Assembly: GCF_022346615.1 (NCBI RefSeq)
Contig: NZ_JAKRNS010000015.1
Span: 1-48,654, forward strand
Reading direction: 5' to 3'
Source of the DNA: Staphylococcus sp. ACRSN
GTDB lineage: Bacteria; Bacillota; Bacilli; Staphylococcales; Staphylococcaceae
DNA: 48,654 nucleotides
The position numbers were made by a program, and so were the translations under genes. Of this stretch, positions 25,954 through 32,909 are shown piece by piece (the stretch's first letter is position 1; the number at the start of each line of letters is the position of its first letter). The notes beneath the pieces are model-generated. The model was not told the origin of the DNA. It did not search any database and saw only the letters and a list, made by a program, of their open reading frames with translations.

Positions 25954-25984
25954 ATTATAACATATTTCGTATTGCAACGATACG
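25954..25984 (-). promoter_or_regulatory. Set-A promoter/operator of the Clp/VirB6 unit
   Basis: Inverted repeat CGTATTGCAACGATACG (25968-25984), 8-nt gap, minus-strand extended -10 TGTTATAAT (TATAAT at 25959-25954). It is the head of the transfer block. Confidence 0.85.
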
Positions 25985-26057
25985 AAATTAAGAAAAAATA
26001 CCATTAATTTTCACCTTATTTTTTTATTGAAAATGCCCTTGTGACAGTATTTCAAAT

Positions 26058-27065
26058 TTATTCTATGTCTTGATTTGAACTCCATCTCTTTTTCAATTGA
26101 TCCTTGAACTTTTGTATTTCAATTTCTGAGACTTTTTCATTATTATTTTTTATTCTGTCTTCCATCGGACTATTCTTCTTTAGCCATTTGGGAGTTAACT
26201 CTCGTGAATTATTAGTCACTTTTACATTCTGACCTAGATAATTTTTCGCATCTTCTAAGGTTGATATACTATCTCTAATCCAATTTTCTAATATAGTTTT
26301 CAAGTACACTTTAGCATTTGTTGCGTTAACCGCTGTATGGTCTATTGCATACATAATCATATCGCTACTAAAACTTTCTGATAGCGTACATATTGTTTCT
26401 TTGTATTTTTTGTTCATTTTTATGTTTAATTCATCTTCAATATATCTTGTTAATTCAACTTTATTACTACTACATACATCTTTTTCTTTGTAGTTGTGTG
26501 TAGTCTCTTCATGTGTGATATCTTGTTGTGTATTATATTGATTGTGTATTATATTATCTGTACATTTTGTACTGTTCACTTCTGTACTGTACGAATTGTA
26601 CTGTACAGATTGTACAGTAGGATTTTCTGCGTCATTGCTGTACTGTTCATTTTGTACAGTAGGTTCTTTAGGCTTTGAATCAAACCTTTCTGATTTTTCA
26701 GAACTATGATATTCTTCTAATTCCTCTATTTGCTCATCTGTTATTTCACTTGTACTAAAGTAGTAGTAGTATTCTAATTTATTATCTTCATATACCTTAA
26801 ATTGAATAATATATCTAGCATCAACCAGTTCGTTCCAAGCATTTTGAATTTGTCTGCGTCCATTTTTTTCGTAGCGATTGTATAATTCAGTTTTATGGAT
26901 TTCCCATGACTCAGGATAACTTTGCAAATTACATAATAAACCGATAGCTTGCAATGATAGTGGTTTACTATTAGAGTTATTGCGGTTTTTATCGCATTGC
27001 TGCAACAACTCTCTCGGTATAATTTCGTATGGTCTTTCTCCACTAATATTTTTAATTATCGACAT
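26058..27065 (-). CDS. Plasmid/phage-type replication initiator-like protein (copy 1), 335 aa
   Basis: N-terminal winged-helix region (PYEIIPRELLQQCDKNRNNS ... LSLQAIGLLCNLQSYPESWE ... AWNELVDARYIIQF) is of the type found in DnaD/phage-O-like initiators. A Thr/Glu-rich middle and a DnaD-like helical C-terminus (IEDELNIKMNKKYKETICTL) follow. It is a clear paralogue of the 355-aa protein at 37134, sharing IPRELLQ.CD, SLQAIGLLCN and SWxxHKTELY. The leader can fold so that ACCTCT pairs with the AGAGGT ribosome site. A plus-strand antisense RNA promoter lies in the leader. Replication initiation is inferred from family and control layout. Confidence 0.7.
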   Translation of the reverse strand: MSIIKNISGERPYEIIPRELLQQCDKNRNNSNSKPLSLQAIGLLCNLQSYPESWEIHKTELYNRYEKNGRRQIQNAWNELVDARYIIQFKVYEDNKLEYYYYFSTSEITDEQIEELEEYHSSEKSERFDSKPKEPTVQNEQYSNDAENPTVQSVQYNSYSTEVNSTKCTDNIIHNQYNTQQDITHEETTHNYKEKDVCSSNKVELTRYIEDELNIKMNKKYKETICTLSESFSSDMIMYAIDHTAVNATNAKVYLKTILENWIRDSISTLEDAKNYLGQNVKVTNNSRELTPKWLKKNSPMEDRIKNNNEKVSEIEIQKFKDQLKKRWSSNQDIE

Positions 27066-27147
27066 AATAAAAACCTCTTTCCTTATATATTGGTTAGAGG
27101 TAATAAATCAGTTACATTTTATTAGAGTCTGAGGTTAAATTTTAAAC

Positions 27148-27309
27148 TTGAAAGTATATTCTTTCATGGTTATAATAAACGTACAAATTCAACTCAAAAA
27201 CAATAAATAAAAATCTACAATATTTTTATTATTGAGATCGGTACTATCACGAATAACCGATTTATTACCTATAAGCGTTTACTTCTTGCCGGAAGTAAAC
27301 GCTTTTTAT
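27148..27309 (+). ncRNA. Putative antisense RNA to the rep (26058) leader
   Basis: Promoter TTGAAA (27148-27153) - 17 nt - TATAAT (27171-27176). Transcript about 27183-27309, ending in the hairpin AAGCGTTTACTTC / GAAGTAAACGCTT (27273-27304) and a T-run. A second hairpin ATCGGT/ACCGAT is internal. It lies antisense to the leader of the rep gene, whose probable promoter is near 27315-27345 on the minus strand (TTGATG with TATAAT or TACTAT). This is the layout of RNAI-type copy control. Confidence 0.7.
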
Positions 27310-27360
27310 ATACAATTATAGTACCATTAAACTATTCCACATCAAAGATAAATATATCCT

Positions 27361-27388
27361 ATGAGATAATTTTTTGTCTTATGAGATA
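27361..27388. promoter_or_regulatory. Direct repeats upstream of the XRE gene
   Basis: ATGAGATA occurs at 27361-27368 and 27381-27388, start to start 20 bp (two helical turns), between the divergent rep and XRE genes. Candidate operator for the XRE protein. Confidence 0.5.
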
Positions 27389-27453
27389 TTATTTAAATAG
27401 TCTTTTTTTAATATAATTATATAGAAGTTAAAGTATTGAAAGGGCTAATTATT

Positions 27454-27717
27454 ATGAAATCAAATAATGAGTTACTAAAACTCCATAAATATATTTGTTT
27501 AGAGTTGAAACATCAAAGAAACTTACAAAAATTAAGGCAAGATAAAGTAGCATTTGATTTAGGTTTTCCAGCTTCATATCTGTCTAATATAGAAAATGGA
27601 AAAAAAGAAACCACTTCTTTAGTAACTTATTTAAAAATAGCTAACTATTATGATGTAGACTTCAAAAGTATTCTATATAAAGCCGAAGAAAAGTTAAAAC
27701 TTGATGAGAATTTATAA
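27454..27717 (+). CDS. XRE-family helix-turn-helix regulator, 87 aa
   Basis: Single Cro/CI domain. ICLELKHQRNLQKLRQDKVA and FDLGFPASYLSNIENGKKET carry the helix-turn-helix with the typical S-x-x-S-N-I-E-N-G-K turn. AAGGG nine nt upstream supports the ATG at 27454, although a TTG lies in frame at 27436. It resembles each half of the tandem XRE protein at 40858. It is divergent from the rep gene and likely controls the short intergenic region that holds the ATGAGATA repeats. Confidence 0.8.
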   Translation: MKSNNELLKLHKYICLELKHQRNLQKLRQDKVAFDLGFPASYLSNIENGKKETTSLVTYLKIANYYDVDFKSILYKAEEKLKLDENL

Positions 27718-27738
27718 GTATTGATATTAATGCGCATT

Positions 27739-27787
27739 AAAAATACAGAAACGGAATGCAAAACTTGCATTCCGTTTCTGTATTTTT
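27739..27787. terminator. Bidirectional terminator
   Basis: Perfect 21-bp stem with a 3-nt loop (arms 27741-27761 and 27765-27785, core GGAATGCAA/TTGCATTCC) flanked by A and T runs. It serves the converging XRE and lipoprotein genes. Confidence 0.95.
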
Positions 27788-27788
27788 C

Positions 27789-28481
27789 TTAATTATAACT
27801 GTTATTATCAACTTCTATGTTATTATATTTCTTTTTAGTTTCTTTTACATCTTCTAATTTTAAGTTATTCTCTTTACCTTCACCTAACTTAATATGCATT
27901 TCGTAACCACTTGTATCTGAATCACCTTGTTCAGATTTAATAGTTGCCCATTTATCATTGTCTTCTTTTTCGACAATTTTAGAATATACAGCATTATTCA
28001 TTGCATCTCTTACGCCACCGTAGCGTGAATCATTACCTTTTTTCATAAATTTCAATGTTACTGCTTCTGCCTTATCTTCATCATTATCTTCCGATTTCCA
28101 GTTAGGCTTTAGTACAGTTTTACCTTTAGCAGTTACATACTTAAAAGGATTTGGTTCATAATCTTTTCCCATGTCTATTAAAGATTCATTATATTTTTCA
28201 TCACTTAATTTTTTTAAATCTTTATAACCAAATCCATAATTCGTACCATCTAAAAACATAGCTTTTACTTTACCTTGACCTATATACCCCGCCCATACCA
28301 CATGATCTTCTTCGCTTTCATCTTTACTATCTGTGACAATTATAGGTACCGTTTTTTTAGAATTTAATACATCACTAACAGTGTAATCCCCCTCGTTTTT
28401 ATTCTGATTTCCACAAGCAGCAAGAGCTATGGTCAAACCAATTAAAATTATACCCAATATATATTTTTTTATGTTTTTCAT
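27789..28481 (-). CDS. Lipoprotein, 230 aa
   Basis: Type II signal peptide MKNIKKYILGIILIGLTIAL with lipobox LAAC (Cys at 23). A short linker and a secreted alpha/beta domain follow (VSDVLNSKKTVPIIVTDSKD; MHIKLGEGKENNLKLEDVKE). It is divergent from the RHH/metalloprotease operon, with the shared intergenic region carrying an 11-bp-arm inverted repeat. A functional link to the M50 protease is possible but unproven. Function unknown. Confidence 0.75.
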   Translation of the reverse strand: MKNIKKYILGIILIGLTIALAACGNQNKNEGDYTVSDVLNSKKTVPIIVTDSKDESEEDHVVWAGYIGQGKVKAMFLDGTNYGFGYKDLKKLSDEKYNESLIDMGKDYEPNPFKYVTAKGKTVLKPNWKSEDNDEDKAEAVTLKFMKKGNDSRYGGVRDAMNNAVYSKIVEKEDNDKWATIKSEQGDSDTSGYEMHIKLGEGKENNLKLEDVKETKKKYNNIEVDNNSYN

Positions 28482-28592
28482 ATTTAATATCCTCTCTTAA
28501 TAGTTTAATTATTTTCTAATCATTTATTTGTCTATATACTAATTCACTATTTATTTTATCTTTTAATTCATTTGCATTGTATCATAATATTT

Positions 28593-28645
28593 TGTGTAAT
28601 TGTAGCTTTTTACACAATTACACATTTAGTGATATACTGAACCTA
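28593..28645 (+). promoter_or_regulatory. Promoter and operator of the RHH/M50 operon
   Basis: Perfect arms TGTGTAATTGT (28593-28603) and ACAATTACACA (28614-28624), centres two helical turns apart, overlap a -35 TTTACA. An extended -10 TGATATACT lies 18 nt downstream. The RHH product of the first gene is the obvious candidate repressor. Confidence 0.75.
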
Positions 28646-28668
28646 TTAATATAGAGGACGGTGAATAT

Positions 28669-28827
28669 ATGCCTAACGAGAACTATCAAACTGTACGTAT
28701 CTCAAAAGAGGCTTACGAACAATTAAGGGAAATAAAATTCAAAAAAAACATGTCATATATAAATATTCTTAATGAACTTATCGAAAAAGAATATCAAAAT
28801 TTAAAGGAGGAAAATAGTAATGAATAA
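28669..28827 (+). CDS. Ribbon-helix-helix protein, 52 aa
   Basis: Short DNA-binding protein MPNENYQTVRISKEAYEQLR followed by EIKFKKNMSYINILNELIEK. The strand YQTVRIS, first helix, K-N-M-S turn and second helix YINILNELIEK form a textbook RHH fold. Its stop overlaps the start of the 43-aa gene by 8 nt. It likely represses its own operon through the TGTGTAATTGT inverted repeat. Confidence 0.85.
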   Translation: MPNENYQTVRISKEAYEQLREIKFKKNMSYINILNELIEKEYQNLKEENSNE

Positions 28828-28951
28828 TATACAAGGCTTAATCAATTCTGTTGTAGAGCTTTTTACACAAAGTCCTTTAATAAGTGGTGGCATTACTGCA
28901 ATTATCGCTTTTTGTCTTTTCTATATTGTTGCTGAAGATTATTTGAAATAA
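28820..28951 (+). CDS. 43-aa single-pass membrane peptide
   Basis: MNNIQGLINSVVELFTQSPL followed by one hydrophobic helix (ITAIIAFCLFYIVAEDY). A strong AAAGGAGG lies 9 nt upstream. It is sandwiched between an RHH gene and an M50 metalloprotease gene, so it is a candidate substrate, partner or small toxin. It has no pheromone-like lipobox. Confidence 0.75.
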   Translation: MNNIQGLINSVVELFTQSPLISGGITAIIAFCLFYIVAEDYLK

Positions 28952-28955
28952 GGAG

Positions 28956-29732
28956 ATGCTCGAAATTATTAATGAATATTATTACTATTTAGTACAACTA
29001 ATAAACAACTTCTCTAATATAAGCTTGAACGCATACATTATTTTAGGTATTGCTGTAGTTTTTTTAGCTCTATACAAACTTAGGAATTATCCAATTCTAA
29101 GTACAATTAGTGTTGGATTCAGCTTCTTCCCCGTACTAATACACGAACTTGGTCATGCTTTTGCTGCTCAACTAATCGGCGGTCAAGTTGATGATATTAG
29201 AATGATCTTATCTAATAAAAAGCAACAAGAAGCGGGTAAGCAAGGTTATGCAATCACAAGAGCGAATCATCGATTTAAATTTATATTTATTACTTTCTTT
29301 GGGTACGTAGCTCCACCTTTAATGCTACTTCTAGGAATCTATCTAGTACATAAAGGGTTTACTTTTATTTTTCTTTTTTTATGTATATTCTTTTTGGTAT
29401 TTTACTTTGTTCAAACTAAACAAAAATGGATTCCATTAATATTATTAATTATCGTAGGCTATTGTTGTTATAATATTATTTTTCAGCACCAACCCCTCAT
29501 TACTAATAGTACGTCAATCTTATATAACACATTGTTAGGGTTGCTTTTGGGTGAAACTGTACAAAGTGTTTTTATTACTACAAAAACGACATTCAGTAAA
29601 AATGCTGCTGAGTGGGACGGCTCAGCTTTGAAATCATTAACTCATATTCCAACTATAATTTGGTGGCTTTTATGGACATTAATAAGTGTTACTACAATAT
29701 ACAATGTTCTAATTATAATATTTAGCAGATAA
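28956..29732 (+). CDS. M50-type intramembrane metalloprotease, 258 aa
   Basis: Polytopic protein with about six membrane segments. The zinc motif HELGH lies in FFPVLIHELGHAFAAQLIGG (near residue 63), as in M50B peptidases. No PDZ domain is present and the second Asp-bearing motif (LDG-type) is not clear; NAAEWDGSALKSL near residue 220 may supply the Asp ligand. It starts only 4 nt after the stop of the 43-aa gene, with AAGGAG abutting the ATG, an odd initiation region. Expected to cut membrane helices; the substrate is unknown. Confidence 0.75.
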   Translation: MLEIINEYYYYLVQLINNFSNISLNAYIILGIAVVFLALYKLRNYPILSTISVGFSFFPVLIHELGHAFAAQLIGGQVDDIRMILSNKKQQEAGKQGYAITRANHRFKFIFITFFGYVAPPLMLLLGIYLVHKGFTFIFLFLCIFFLVFYFVQTKQKWIPLILLIIVGYCCYNIIFQHQPLITNSTSILYNTLLGLLLGETVQSVFITTKTTFSKNAAEWDGSALKSLTHIPTIIWWLLWTLISVTTIYNVLIIIFSR

Positions 29733-29747
29733 TACTTTAACTAGCGG

Positions 29748-29795
29748 TAAAATAAAAGGGTGTACTGATATTCAGTACACCCTTTTATTTTACTT
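29748..29795. terminator. Bidirectional terminator
   Basis: 21-bp stem (29748-29768 with 29772-29792, core GGGTGTACTGA/TCAGTACACCC) and a 3-nt loop between converging genes, with A/T flanks on both sides. Confidence 0.95.
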
Positions 29796-30890
29796 TTTAG
29801 GATCTTCATTTGTTCTTAATTCTGTTTTGCTATTGATAGTAAGCAAATCAAATATTTTTGTTTTTGTATAGTCTTGTACTTGTTTAACTTGTAGCTGTAG
29901 ACCGTCTTGTGTATCATTTTCAGTTTTAATATCACTTTGAATATTTTCTAAATCATCTATGCTATCATTACGCTTATTTTGTATATCAGTATTACTCGTA
30001 TCCGTATTTTCTAAAGTTTCGTCCATTGAGGAAATTGAACTTGTTGAATCTCCTCCATCAGTATCTACGCTGTTATCATAATTCATATCGTTTTCGTCTT
30101 TTTTCAATGCTTTATTCGCCTTCTTAATGTCTTTCACAATGGCTGCTTCTTTGTTCTTTAATTTTTCTTCAGCATTTTGTGACTTCTCATAATTTTCACG
30201 AATATCAGCTAATTGTTTTTTCGCAAATGTTGTATAGTACAAATCAGACATAGACATATCAGTATCTATTGTCTTATCTTTCTTTACATTATTCGCTTTC
30301 GGATTAATTGTAAAACCAACACCATTATAATTAACTTCTGTCTCTTTGCCTTCAATATTTAATGTACCATTACCTTCATTAGACGTTGAGAAATTAGAAT
30401 TATTAGTCACAATGACAACTAACGGTTCTTTTGGCAAATCTCCTTTAATAGCTATTGCTCCTTCCCCTGAATTACCAAAAAATACAATTGACGATTTCAC
30501 ATTACTAGGTAATTGTTTTTTCATAACAGGCATTAAAACAACTTTGTAGTCACTTGCATCTGTACTCTGTTTTTCACTATCTCCAAGTTTAAAAGGAACT
30601 ATTGTCATATCTTTATTTCGCTTTTGTTGTTGTAAATTAAATTTTGTTCCAGTCTTTGAAAAAGATAGGGCTTGATCTGTATCACTTACAGTCATAGCTT
30701 TTATATATTCTTCTTTATTTTTATGGTGTTGACCCAAACCAAAAGCTAGAACTAAAGCAGTTGAAAATATCAAAAACCAAACTAATCTATTGGGTAATAT
30801 ATTGGTCTTTATAAATTTATTTAACCATGAATACCCCTGTACTGCTTGCAAACTATATAACTTAATTTTTTTAAACGATTTTTTAAACAA
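29790..30890 (-). CDS. Single-pass membrane protein with extracellular coiled coil, 366 aa
   Basis: A basic N-terminus (MFKKSFKKIKLYSLQ) precedes one membrane segment (LVWFLIFSTALVLAFGLG) near residue 40. An extracellular beta-rich domain follows (YKVVLMPVMKKQLPSNVKSS; GAIAIKGDLPKEPLVVIVTN), then a coiled coil (about 220-270) and an Asp/Ser/Thr-rich tail. AAGGTGG 4 nt upstream favours the TTG at 30890 over an upstream TTG at 30914. Architecture resembles the T4SS accessory proteins of the main block, but its place is next to the SarA-like gene. Function unknown. Confidence 0.6.
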   Translation of the reverse strand: MFKKSFKKIKLYSLQAVQGYSWLNKFIKTNILPNRLVWFLIFSTALVLAFGLGQHHKNKEEYIKAMTVSDTDQALSFSKTGTKFNLQQQKRNKDMTIVPFKLGDSEKQSTDASDYKVVLMPVMKKQLPSNVKSSIVFFGNSGEGAIAIKGDLPKEPLVVIVTNNSNFSTSNEGNGTLNIEGKETEVNYNGVGFTINPKANNVKKDKTIDTDMSMSDLYYTTFAKKQLADIRENYEKSQNAEEKLKNKEAAIVKDIKKANKALKKDENDMNYDNSVDTDGGDSTSSISSMDETLENTDTSNTDIQNKRNDSIDDLENIQSDIKTENDTQDGLQLQVKQVQDYTKTKIFDLLTINSKTELRTNEDPKK

Positions 30891-30938
30891 GGTACCACCT
30901 TCCCTTTCTATCAAAGTCTATGTAAGTATATGCACCAG

Positions 30939-31283
30939 TTACACTTCATAATCTTTGATATATTCATTGATTAAATCCATTAGTGCTAAAGTTTCTTCCA
31001 TCTGTTGCTCCGACATAAATACAGATACCTTTCTCATATCTCCTTTATGTCTTTTCCTTTTAAGATATCCTCTTTTTTCTAATAGTTGCAATTGTCTAGT
31101 TAGCACACTATTATCTATTTGCAAAATATGATTTAAAGTTTGTAACTCCATACTTTGGTTTTGGCTATTAAGAACCAAACTTAATATTGCAATATGATTT
31201 TGTGTTATATCTAGGCTTTGATGCAAATACCTATTTAACCTTTGTATATTTAAGTTCGCTTTTACAAAACTATCTACATTCAT
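30939..31283 (-). CDS. SarA/MarR-family transcription regulator, 114 aa
   Basis: Winged-helix protein with the SarA/MarR order. An N-terminal helix bundle (QRLNRYLHQSLDITQNHIAI) leads to a recognition region (ELQTLNHILQIDNSVLTRQL then QLLEKRGYLKRKRHKGDMRK) and a wing and C-terminal helix (VSVFMSEQQMEETLALMDLI). The D-x-R-K-V wing motif is kept. Its promoter carries a set-C operator over the -10, so it belongs to the coupling-protein regulon. SarA proteins are typical of staphylococci and support the host assignment. Confidence 0.85.
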   Translation of the reverse strand: MNVDSFVKANLNIQRLNRYLHQSLDITQNHIAILSLVLNSQNQSMELQTLNHILQIDNSVLTRQLQLLEKRGYLKRKRHKGDMRKVSVFMSEQQMEETLALMDLINEYIKDYEV

Positions 31284-31306
31284 ACTCGCACGCCTTCCTC
31301 ATAACG

Positions 31307-31352
31307 ATAATTAACTTAAGTTTATTATATAGTTTTAATATATATTTGTAAA
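31307..31352 (-). promoter_or_regulatory. Set-C promoter/operator of the SarA-like gene
   Basis: TTTACA (31352-31347) - 17 nt - TATAAT (31329-31324). Inverted repeat ATAATTAACTT/AAGTTTATTAT (31307-31328) overlaps the -10 and start site. Confidence 0.8.
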
Positions 31353-31384
31353 TCATTTGATGTCCGATTTATTGGTTCAAAAAG

Positions 31385-32119
31385 TTAATTTTGAGGTACT
31401 TCAGCAATCATAGCTCTTACATATTTTATTATTACTTTTACAAGCCATACCTTTAAATCATACTCTTCAGCAAGTTCTTTTTCTGTGCGCCCTTTTTTAG
31501 ATTTATTGTAAATATCAATATTTTCCAACAATATATTTTGTTGTTCGATATCTATACTTTTTAATAAAGGCTTATTTTGATGTAAGTCTTTTTTTATTGA
31601 AAATACAGTGTTGGTAACAACTTGATACTTTTTAGCTATTTTATAACCTGTCTCTTGATTCAAAAGTAAATCATTTTTAATACAATGTCTTATATACCAA
31701 GTTTTAATACGCTTTTCAGACATAATTGCTATATTATTTATGTCGAACTCATTAGTGTTTAGTTTATTTATCACAGCATTTCTTTTTTTTACTATAGATA
31801 AATCCTCATACTTATTATTCCTACCAAATAGTTTTTCAACATCAAATTCCAAATACTCAAATGGTATACTACGTTGAATTTGTATATATATATCATTTAA
31901 AACTTTTAGTTTTTTACTATTTTTATGTTCTGTAATATCAGGATCAATTTCTTTAATGGCTGTATAAAACGTATGTCTAGGTAAACCAGTTTCTTGTAAA
32001 ATATCTTTCACTTTCTTATAACCATACATGTATTCTTTAAAATTCTGTTTGTTATCTTTTTTAAGGTAATCTAACATTTTATCTAGATTCTCGTGTCGTT
32101 TATATGGTTTTCTGTTCAT
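31385..32119 (-). CDS. Multi-HTH-like DNA-binding protein, 244 aa
   Basis: Unrecognised family. Three stretches look like helix-turn-helix units: KKVKDILQETGLPRHTFYTA (about 35-54), GYKIAKKYQVVTNTVFSIKK, and EKELAEEYDLKVWLVKVIIK near the C-terminus. It is basic overall. It is the third gene of the coupling-protein/nuclease unit and follows the nuclease by 77 nt. A sequence-specific DNA-binding partner of the nuclease (relaxosome-like) would fit. No transposase or recombinase catalytic motif is visible. Confidence 0.5.
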   Translation of the reverse strand: MNRKPYKRHENLDKMLDYLKKDNKQNFKEYMYGYKKVKDILQETGLPRHTFYTAIKEIDPDITEHKNSKKLKVLNDIYIQIQRSIPFEYLEFDVEKLFGRNNKYEDLSIVKKRNAVINKLNTNEFDINNIAIMSEKRIKTWYIRHCIKNDLLLNQETGYKIAKKYQVVTNTVFSIKKDLHQNKPLLKSIDIEQQNILLENIDIYNKSKKGRTEKELAEEYDLKVWLVKVIIKYVRAMIAEVPQN

Positions 32120-32196
32120 TTTTCAACCTCCTTTTTTCAATAATGATTACAAGATAACCTCCCCAAATAGAGGAGATTAAACTTATTTTTGAATTT

Positions 32197-32877
32197 TTAT
32201 AGCCAAACAAATTGTGATTTATCGTGAAATTTTTTGTCATCAATTATATTGTTGTCTTTATCCCATACAGTTGCATGCCATATAGCTGTATTGTCCTTTT
32301 GTCTCACTATATTGATGAACCACAATATCTCTTCTCTATCGTTCACATTTGCTATATAATTCTCGAATTTTTTCAACTCACCTTTGTTAATTTTTGCCGA
32401 GAATCCTACTAACAAACGAGCATCATCTTCTGAACCATGAAAGCCTATTGGTATCATGTGAGTTCTATCTTGTGTTCTTGTGTCTTTGTGATATACCAAA
32501 GGCTTTAATTTTTTAATCTTCGCTCCGTTTCGCTCTTTATACCTCCAACTAGAATTAGCTTTAAATTTTATAGCTAATTGATGGTAATCTTTATCATGAT
32601 AGAAATATCCTAGATTATAGCCACTTCTTTGTAATAGTTGTAAAACCTTTTCTTTCTTTAAAATACTATTTAATGTAGTTAGTTTTACGCCTATTTCACC
32701 ACGTGCTAAAAATTCTTTAGTTTTCTTTTGTTCCTCCAAACTTACTATCCGTTTAGTATTTCTCTTCAACTTTTTCTTTTTACGCTTTTTTTGTTCCTTA
32801 TGTTCTCTAATTTCTTGATCTTCAAAATGGTATCTATAAGGTCTTAACCATCTATCTACATTTTCTAATACACCCAT
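32197..32877 (-). CDS. Putative beta-beta-alpha-metal (DRxH) endonuclease, 226-229 aa
   Basis: The C-terminal half carries the signature of DNA/RNA non-specific endonucleases: DRTHMIP with the candidate catalytic His (residue 143 of the longest form), Asn 24 residues later (KINKG), and Glu 8 residues after that (KKFEN). The N...E spacing of 8 equals that of Serratia nuclease (N119...E127). A very basic N-terminal arm (EQKKRKKKKLKRNTKR, about 31-46) could bind DNA. The gene sits directly after the FtsK-type coupling protein and before the multi-HTH protein. A strand-nicking role in transfer is a hypothesis. Start choice among stacked ATGs (32886, 32883, 32877) is uncertain. Confidence 0.65.
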   Translation of the reverse strand: MGVLENVDRWLRPYRYHFEDQEIREHKEQKKRKKKKLKRNTKRIVSLEEQKKTKEFLARGEIGVKLTTLNSILKKEKVLQLLQRSGYNLGYFYHDKDYHQLAIKFKANSSWRYKERNGAKIKKLKPLVYHKDTRTQDRTHMIPIGFHGSEDDARLLVGFSAKINKGELKKFENYIANVNDREEILWFINIVRQKDNTAIWHATVWDKDNNIIDDKKFHDKSQFVWL

Positions 32878-32909
32878 CAACATCATTCCCTACGTAGTAA
32901 TTATTAATA

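Noticed and set aside
31385..32119. Tyrosine-recombinase-like relaxase (TcpM type)
   Set aside because: The 244-aa protein has HTH-like parts but no R-H-R-Y catalytic set.
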